This document shows, one piece after another, positions 59,681 through 64,000 of a stretch of DNA of 64,000 nt; positions within the stretch are counted from its first letter, which is position 1, and the number at the start of each line of letters is the position of its first letter. The position numbers and the translations under genes were made by a program. The stretch comes from Billgrantia kenyensis (lineage in GTDB: Bacteria > Pseudomonadota > Gammaproteobacteria > Pseudomonadales > Halomonadaceae): positions 1-64,000 of the forward strand of contig NZ_JACEFT010000021.1 in NCBI RefSeq assembly GCF_013697085.1, written 5' to 3'. The notes under the pieces were generated by a model that had not been told where the DNA came from, searched no databases, and saw only the letters and a program-made list of their open reading frames with translations.

Positions 59681-60625
59681 ATGCAAAGCCGTTTCATTCG
59701 GCTCCGCCAGAACGCCCGCCTCGCGGGCGTTCTGCTGTTGGGCCTGGTGCTATTGACTGGCTGCGCCAGCACGCCACGCCTGGCGGAAACTACCCAGCAG
59801 GCCATTCCTTCCCAAGCCTGGGTCGATGACGTGCCCTTCCATGCTCAGCGCGAGTATCAGTGCGGTCCTGCCTCACTGGCCATGGTGCTCAACCACGATG
59901 GTGTGGATGTCTCCATGGAAGCGCTGATCCCTCAGGTGTTCATCCCCGGCCGGGAAGGCAGCGTGCAGCCCGAGATGCTGGCCACGGTGAGGCGTCATGG
60001 CCGGGTTCCCTTCGTGCTCAACGATAATTTCGATGCCCTGCTGACCGAGATAGCCGCGGGTCATCCGGTCGTTGTGATGCAGAATCTTTCCTTGCCGGCC
60101 TGGCCGATGTGGCATTACGCCGTTGCCATTGGCTACGATCTGGAAGCCAATGAACTGACGCTTCATAGTGGAGAGGAGGCCGAGCGTATTGAATCGTTCC
60201 GCCGCTTCGATGCCACCTGGGCACGCAGCGATCGCTGGGCCTTCGTGGCGCTTGCCCCCGGAGAATTACCGCACGGGATAGGCGAACAACGAGCCCTCGA
60301 GGCCACTGCCGCCTTCGAGCAGGTCCAAGGAGCTGTGGACACGCTGCCTGCCTGGCAGGCTCTGGTCGAGCGCTTTCCCGCATCGGGCATGGGTCACTTT
60401 GCGCTGGGAAATGCCCGCCATGCCGCAGGGGATCTCGCCGGAGCCATCGACGCCTTCCGTAACGCGGTAGCCCAGCGGGATGACCTGGGCGTAGCCTGGC
60501 TCAACCTGGGCCTTTCCCTGCAAGCGGATGGAGAAACGGACGAAGCTCGCCAGGCCTTGCGCCGTGCCGCCGATTTGCCGGGACACTGGCAACCACGCGC
60601 CAGGGAGGCTCTGGTACAGTTGTAG
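59681..60625 (+). CDS. PA2778-family C39-like cysteine peptidase lipoprotein
   Basis: 314 residues. The lipobox LLTGC gives lipidated Cys28. A C39-type papain fold has Cys61 in QCGPASLAMVL and His145 in WHYAVAIGY; two TPR-like helices repeats follow at about 240-310 (MGHFALGNARHAAGDL, AWLNLGLSLQADGETDEARQ). C39 enzymes cleave Gly-Gly leader peptides or linked substrates; here the target is unknown and the protein is anchored in the envelope. It lies 14 bp after the PA2779-type gene. Confidence 0.88.
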   Translation: MQSRFIRLRQNARLAGVLLLGLVLLTGCASTPRLAETTQQAIPSQAWVDDVPFHAQREYQCGPASLAMVLNHDGVDVSMEALIPQVFIPGREGSVQPEMLATVRRHGRVPFVLNDNFDALLTEIAAGHPVVVMQNLSLPAWPMWHYAVAIGYDLEANELTLHSGEEAERIESFRRFDATWARSDRWAFVALAPGELPHGIGEQRALEATAAFEQVQGAVDTLPAWQALVERFPASGMGHFALGNARHAAGDLAGAIDAFRNAVAQRDDLGVAWLNLGLSLQADGETDEARQALRRAADLPGHWQPRAREALVQL

Positions 60626-60670
60626 CCATTGGCATTTGGAGAGAGATTCGACAGCACCAAGGGAGACCGC

Positions 60671-61102
60671 GTGAGCTACGACATTGCACTCAAGCGAATC
60701 TACACCCCGAGTGAGCCTGCCGATGGCGCCCGGGTCCTCGTCGATCGCCTCTGGCCTCGCGGCAAACGCCGCGAGAGCCTCAATCTTACGGACTGGTATC
60801 GTGATGCATCGCCGTCGCCACAGTTGCGACGACAGCTCCATGAAGGTGAAATCAGCCCCGCCGTGTTTGCGGTGCGCTATCGTGGAGAGTTGCGTGACCA
60901 CCCTGAGAATCTGATACCACTGATGCGACATGTCCGCCGAGGAAAGGTCACGCTGCTTTCTGCAGCGCGCAACCTTGAGGATTCTCACCTGCCGATCCTG
61001 CGCGACGCCCTGCTCCAGGTGCTACGCGGGGAGGATGCAGCAGATGCGGAGCCGCCGGCGTCGCCGCCGTGTTTTGCGCACCGCTCTGAAAGCTCAGACT
61101 GA
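60671..61102 (+). CDS. DUF488 (YeaO-like) protein
   Basis: 143 residues with the DUF488 signature ARVLVDRLWPRGKRRESL and a small alpha/beta core ending in VTLLSAARNLEDSHLP. The GTG at 60671 has AGGGAG upstream. The last 118 bases overlap the convergent O-antigen-ligase-like gene, so the Ala/Glu-rich C-terminal 40 residues are beyond the usual family length. Function unknown. Confidence 0.85.
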   Translation: MSYDIALKRIYTPSEPADGARVLVDRLWPRGKRRESLNLTDWYRDASPSPQLRRQLHEGEISPAVFAVRYRGELRDHPENLIPLMRHVRRGKVTLLSAARNLEDSHLPILRDALLQVLRGEDAADAEPPASPPCFAHRSESSD

Positions 61103-62382
61103 TGGGAAATCACATTGGCCTCATAAGCGCGGAGGACTGCCCAGAAGGCTACGCATAAGCCCAAATAACCGCTGAGACCACGTACATCACGAAGCATTGA
61201 CTGGGTCAGGCCGAAGTCGAAAAAGGCCACCGGGACAATTACACCCGCTGCCGCCAGAATTCGCGTTCGCCTGGTGTATACCGGCGAACGCAAACGACGC
61301 CAGTTCAGGCATATGGGCACTAGGTAAAGCATCAGCAATGAACTTAACCCCAGCACACCTCTCCGTGCCGTGGTATCTATGATATCACTATGCAGCTGGT
61401 CATACTGGATGACGCCAAAGTGGAGCACTTCGGCTTCGACCAGGTCGGCTATCGCTGACTCAGTGCCCCCCTCGCCCCAGCCAAACCAAGGTTTTGCGAC
61501 AATCAGCAAGGCGCCACCACGCCACATTTCCAAACGTAACCCAACCGAAGTACCTCGCTCGTTCTGATGCCAGTATTCCGTGACATTGCTGATCGCCAAG
61601 GAAGCTCGGTGGCCAACTCCACTCTGAGGAAGCATAGCAACACCAACCAGCATCACAGCCACAAACCCCAGCAAAACATTGCGCCACCGGGTTGATACTA
61701 TCTCTCTCGATGCACGGTAAACCAGCAGCAACAGCATCGGCAGGGCGATCCAACCACCCCGAGTACCAGAAAGGAGGGATCCAAGCAAGCCACTAATTGT
61801 TGCCAGAAGAGACCAAAACAACAAATTGTTGAGTCGCCCGAAACTGCAACGGATACCCCATAATACAGCCAGTAACGACAAAACACCCAGCAACAATGAA
61901 AGGTTGCCGAATGGAATGGCATTCATGCCATTACTGGCTCGGCCAACACCTAGCCACAGCCGCTCATAAAGCGCAATGCTGCCAGCCCCCAAGGCACCGC
62001 AGGCGAGCCCCCACCACAAAAAAAGTGGATGCGGAGGGAACCAGCGAAACCAAACGAGCAGTAGACAAGCCAATAGCGGCCATAGTGGCAAGCCCACGCC
62101 TTGACCGCCCTCACCCACTGGCCATTGACCTGTGCGTCCAATATCCAACAGCCACAGTCCACTGAACAACAAGAAGGCCAGCAACATCCAGCCATCTTCA
62201 CGGTCCAGCCGCAAGCGACTTGGAGTACGGGCACTACCTAGCAACAAACCACAGGCGGCTACCACCAACGCCACCAGAGGCACTGTTGCATAGGCTTGGG
62301 GTAAAACGATCAAAAGTGATAGAAAGGCAAAGATCAAGCCACCGCAGATCGCTCGTAGAAACTCTGAACGCATTACATACAT
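60985..62382 (-). CDS. O-antigen ligase / polymerase family membrane protein
   Basis: 465 residues with about 11 transmembrane helices and the Wzy_C-type periplasmic loop; SLLSGTRGGWIALPMLLLL and RLEMWRGGALLIVAKPWFGWG (quoted in part) with H in DQLHSDIID are characteristic of WaaL/Wzy proteins. Such enzymes ligate or polymerise undecaprenyl-linked glycans on the periplasmic side. The final ~40 residues (Ser/Arg-rich) come from the strand opposite DUF488. Composition is less GC-rich than the core. The start may be the ATG at 62382 or 62373. Confidence 0.85.
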   Translation of the reverse strand: MYVMRSEFLRAICGGLIFAFLSLLIVLPQAYATVPLVALVVAACGLLLGSARTPSRLRLDREDGWMLLAFLLFSGLWLLDIGRTGQWPVGEGGQGVGLPLWPLLACLLLVWFRWFPPHPLFLWWGLACGALGAGSIALYERLWLGVGRASNGMNAIPFGNLSLLLGVLSLLAVLWGIRCSFGRLNNLLFWSLLATISGLLGSLLSGTRGGWIALPMLLLLVYRASREIVSTRWRNVLLGFVAVMLVGVAMLPQSGVGHRASLAISNVTEYWHQNERGTSVGLRLEMWRGGALLIVAKPWFGWGEGGTESAIADLVEAEVLHFGVIQYDQLHSDIIDTTARRGVLGLSSLLMLYLVPICLNWRRLRSPVYTRRTRILAAAGVIVPVAFFDFGLTQSMLRDVRGLSGYLGLCVAFWAVLRAYEANVISHQSELSERCAKHGGDAGGSASAASSPRSTWSRASRRIGR

Positions 62383-62466
62383 TTGGAGGTCGGGCTCAAT
62401 TTGATCCTACCAAGCCAATACCGATTGATCTTTGGATTCAAGAGATAAGCACAGTGCCAGCTTCAC

Positions 62467-62766
62467 CTACTCACTTCCTCCCCCTTCGTGAGCCTCACGA
62501 AGCACCACCAGACCTTCCGCCTCAAGTTTACCTAGAAAATCAATGACCTCTCTTTCACACCTCGCCCTTTCCACATCATACTCAACTATAAGATGATCGC
62601 AGATACATGAAATACTTACTTCGCCTTGGATGAGATCCCAGATCCGTTTACCCACCTCTTTTGTACCATAAAACATGCCTCGCTCTGCGCTGAAAAAAAC
62701 GAGATCATCACCTACTTGAGAGGATAGTAGCGATTGATTTTTCTTTACTACTGTGTGTAATTTCAT
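62467..62766 (-). CDS. PqqD-like RRE protein (lasso-peptide B1 type)
   Basis: 99 residues with the PqqD fold: VVKKNQSLLSSQVGDDLVFF, FYGTKEVGKRIWDLIQG, EVSISCICDHLIVEYDVERAR and VIDFLGKLEAEGLV. PqqD/B1 proteins bind leader peptides of RiPP precursors and deliver them to the processing enzyme. GAGGC lies five bases before the ATG at 62766, which gives the family's normal MKL... start; upstream ATGs in frame would add up to 20 residues. It lies between the B2-type gene and the ligase gene. Confidence 0.85.
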   Translation of the reverse strand: MKLHTVVKKNQSLLSSQVGDDLVFFSAERGMFYGTKEVGKRIWDLIQGEVSISCICDHLIVEYDVERARCEREVIDFLGKLEAEGLVVLREAHEGGGSE

Positions 62767-62832
62767 GGCAGCCTCGCCCCCCCGGAAGAATTCGGCCATT
62801 ACCCAGAACTCCATTTTTGACTCCATGCTTCT

Positions 62833-63321
62833 TTAATTATTCCTCTGATTGTCTCTTGAGGAAGAGCTTGCAGGATAGCGACGCATGAAACTGGAAATCG
62901 GAACATAAGACTCACCTAAATCACCGAGCACCACTCCGGTGGCATCCCTTACCCACGCATGGGCCTTGAGAGAGAGGCGCTGCTCTCGATTGCATGTCAG
63001 AGCACCCAGAACCAGGCAACAGGAAATATGTCGCCGATGCATCATCCACTGCGCCGTCATGGCCAGCATCAGGCAGGTATACCGGTTCCGCATTAGCCTA
63101 CTAATGGTCGAAATCGACCAACAAATATCCTTTACACGAATATCACGGGACGCCTCGCTCATGTCGGCTTCCCCCGCTGCCTGGTGGCCAAGCCAACGGG
63201 ACCAGTAGCGAAATGGTACTGCGCGAACCAGTACCCAGGCCAAGCTTAGCCACAGAGCGGCCTCGAGCAGCAGGACCTTGCGATACCGGGGCAAGCCCAC
63301 AAAACGGCGGAGAACCCTCAC
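62833..63321 (-). CDS. Transglutaminase-like lasso-peptide B2-type protein
   Basis: 162 residues. An N-terminal hydrophobic or amphipathic segment (RKVLLLEAALWLSLAWVLV) is followed by a papain/transglutaminase domain with the nucleophile Cys in RYTCLMLAMTAQWMM, the His in KAHAWVRD and a nearby Asp, as in McjB-type leader peptidases. The GTG start has GGGAGG about six bases upstream. It is followed by the PqqD-like gene, the usual B2-B1 partners. In EPS loci the same pair is found without any known lasso product. Confidence 0.82.
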   Translation of the reverse strand: MRVLRRFVGLPRYRKVLLLEAALWLSLAWVLVRAVPFRYWSRWLGHQAAGEADMSEASRDIRVKDICWSISTISRLMRNRYTCLMLAMTAQWMMHRRHISCCLVLGALTCNREQRLSLKAHAWVRDATGVVLGDLGESYVPISSFMRRYPASSSSRDNQRNN

Positions 63322-63417
63322 AGCATACCTCCCGACAACTCCTCAGCGTACTGAAGACTGTTTAAGCCCGATGCAGCACTTAGCGGCTCCCACACGCTCA
63401 GGGTGGCTGGCACCTCT

Positions 63418-63435
63418 TATAGCAGGTGCTATACT
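63418..63435. promoter_or_regulatory. Inverted repeat with divergent -10 elements
   Basis: TATAGCA-GG-TGCTATA (63418-63433) is a perfect 7-bp inverted repeat. A plus-strand promoter uses CTGGCA (63407-63412), 17 bp, TATACT (63430-63435); a minus-strand TATAAG (63421-63416) points toward the B2-type gene but lacks a good -35. The repeat may be an operator for both directions. Confidence 0.5.
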
Positions 63436-63513
63436 TCATGCTGTAACAGTAGCACAACATTTAGTATCACACCGTTTACGTTATTGCGTGTCACTGATGC
63501 TGAAGGTCGCGTC

Positions 63514-63570
63514 ATGCCCAAGCCACTGTATTCATGGGCCGAGTCGCGAGTAGTGGCCGGACACGCCTGA
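63514..63570 (+). CDS. Possible 18-residue ORF before the kinase gene
   Basis: ATG at 63514 has GAAGG seven bases upstream and reads MPKPLYSWAESRVVAGHA before TGA, 21 bp ahead of the HPr-kinase-like start. It could be a leader peptide, a very short RiPP precursor or chance. It lacks the Thr-x-Gly leader/core junction of lasso precursors. Confidence 0.25.
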   Translation: MPKPLYSWAESRVVAGHA

Positions 63571-63591
63571 ACCGATACAAGGAGCGGCTGC

Positions 63592-64000
63592 TTGCCACGA
63601 CTCTACAAGAATGGCGCACGCGCTACCGAGACGCCGCCCATTGCGGTGGAGCGGCGAGGCGCATCAGGCCACCCAGCGCTCCCACAGCACCATTATCAGC
63701 TCTACGGCCTGAAGCTGGCGTCACAGCTCGAACTGCCGGAATTGGCGCCCTCCGCTGACTTGCCACCTGCCGATATCGAGATTCGGACCACCACGGTACC
63801 CGCCACGTTGCCCAACGCCACCATCAGTCAAAGCTGGATGCAATTGAGTAGCGATACTTGTGACCTGCATGTGGATGCCGTAGCCCGCTTGAGAGTCGAG
63901 CACGGCCGAAGCATTCTGGTTGACCGCCGCATGGCAGCACTCCCGAGTTCGCCGTGCACGGCGGCCATCCCCGGCGATGTCCGCCTTTTCATACTGGGAA
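63592..64000 (+). CDS. HPr-kinase-like protein, 5' part (runs off the window)
   Basis: The frame is open from a TTG at 63592 to the window end (136 codons). AAGGAG lies exactly seven bases before the TTG, which makes this rare start convincing. From residue 33 the protein reads QHHYQLYGLKLASQLELPEL, then ADIEIRTTTVP, VEHGRSILVD and GDVRLFILG, the N-terminal pattern of HprK-related kinases found with PqqD and B2 genes (in paeninodin-type lasso clusters such a kinase phosphorylates the peptide). The P-loop would lie beyond 64000, so kinase function is not yet seen. Confidence 0.65.
   Translation, partial: MPRLYKNGARATETPPIAVERRGASGHPALPQHHYQLYGLKLASQLELPELAPSADLPPADIEIRTTTVPATLPNATISQSWMQLSSDTCDLHVDAVARLRVEHGRSILVDRRMAALPSSPCTAAIPGDVRLFILG

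Noticed and set aside
63401..63460. Cys-rich 20-residue minus-strand frame as a lasso or bacteriocin precursor
   Set aside because: It has no Shine-Dalgarno, no Thr-x-Gly or Gly-Gly leader junction, and lies across the promoter repeat.

Overview
This window is a stretch of a high-GC gammaproteobacterial chromosome. Gene content and order point to the Halomonadaceae (Halomonas-like). The conserved block leuC-leuD-leuB-asd-fimV-truA-trpF-accD-folC-dedD-cvpA-purF-metZ is of the Pseudomonas/Oceanospirillales type, and leuS-lptE-holA and egtB-egtD are also present. The assignment is inference from gene content; there is no rRNA in the window.

Left edge (1-3.5 kb): an AT-rich accessory segment. 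It holds a three-gene cassette (a coiled-coil/zinc-ribbon protein and two membrane-anchored proteins of unknown function), then a phage-tail-type gene broken by an expanded 8-bp tandem repeat and a nonsense codon, then the truncated end of a GC-rich gene. The 4.5S/SRP RNA gene ffs (minus strand) marks the return to core chromosome.

3.8-31.9 kb: core and shell genes. An uncharacterised trio (ATP-grasp ligase, papain/transglutaminase-like protein, P-II-like protein) is followed by an AbrB-family membrane protein, tlyA, a giant MscK-type mechanosensitive channel, outer-membrane phospholipase A, a DUF883/YqjE/YqjK stress trio, a TetR regulator, ergothioneine genes egtD and egtB, a BaiN/HI0933 flavoprotein, an orphan TctC-type binding protein, an RND efflux pair, a DUF3617 protein, a PAS-GGDEF-EAL phosphodiesterase, a Spy-like periplasmic protein, a PAS protein coupled to a MATE exporter, and a YceI/cytochrome b561 pair.

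32.1-52.4 kb: the conserved biosynthetic block, almost entirely on the minus strand: metZ, purF, cvpA, dedD, folC, accD, trpA, trpB, trpF, truA, fimV, asd, leuB, leuD, leuC. A divergent LysR regulator and an uncharacterised polytopic membrane protein follow. Two copies of an 85-bp palindromic element flank leuCD, one upstream of leuC and one between leuD and leuB.

52.5-61.1 kb: a YbeL-like zinc-ribbon protein, then leuS-lptE-holA, a molybdopterin-fold periplasmic protein coupled to an active-looking diguanylate cyclase, a PA2779/PA2778-type pair, and a DUF488 protein.

61-64 kb (right edge): the start of a surface-polysaccharide or RiPP-like locus. It has an O-antigen-ligase family protein, a PqqD-like protein (lasso B1 type), a transglutaminase-like protein (lasso B2 type), and, divergently and cut by the window end, an HPr-kinase-like protein that starts at a TTG codon with a strong Shine-Dalgarno. 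An 18-residue open frame lies just upstream of the kinase.
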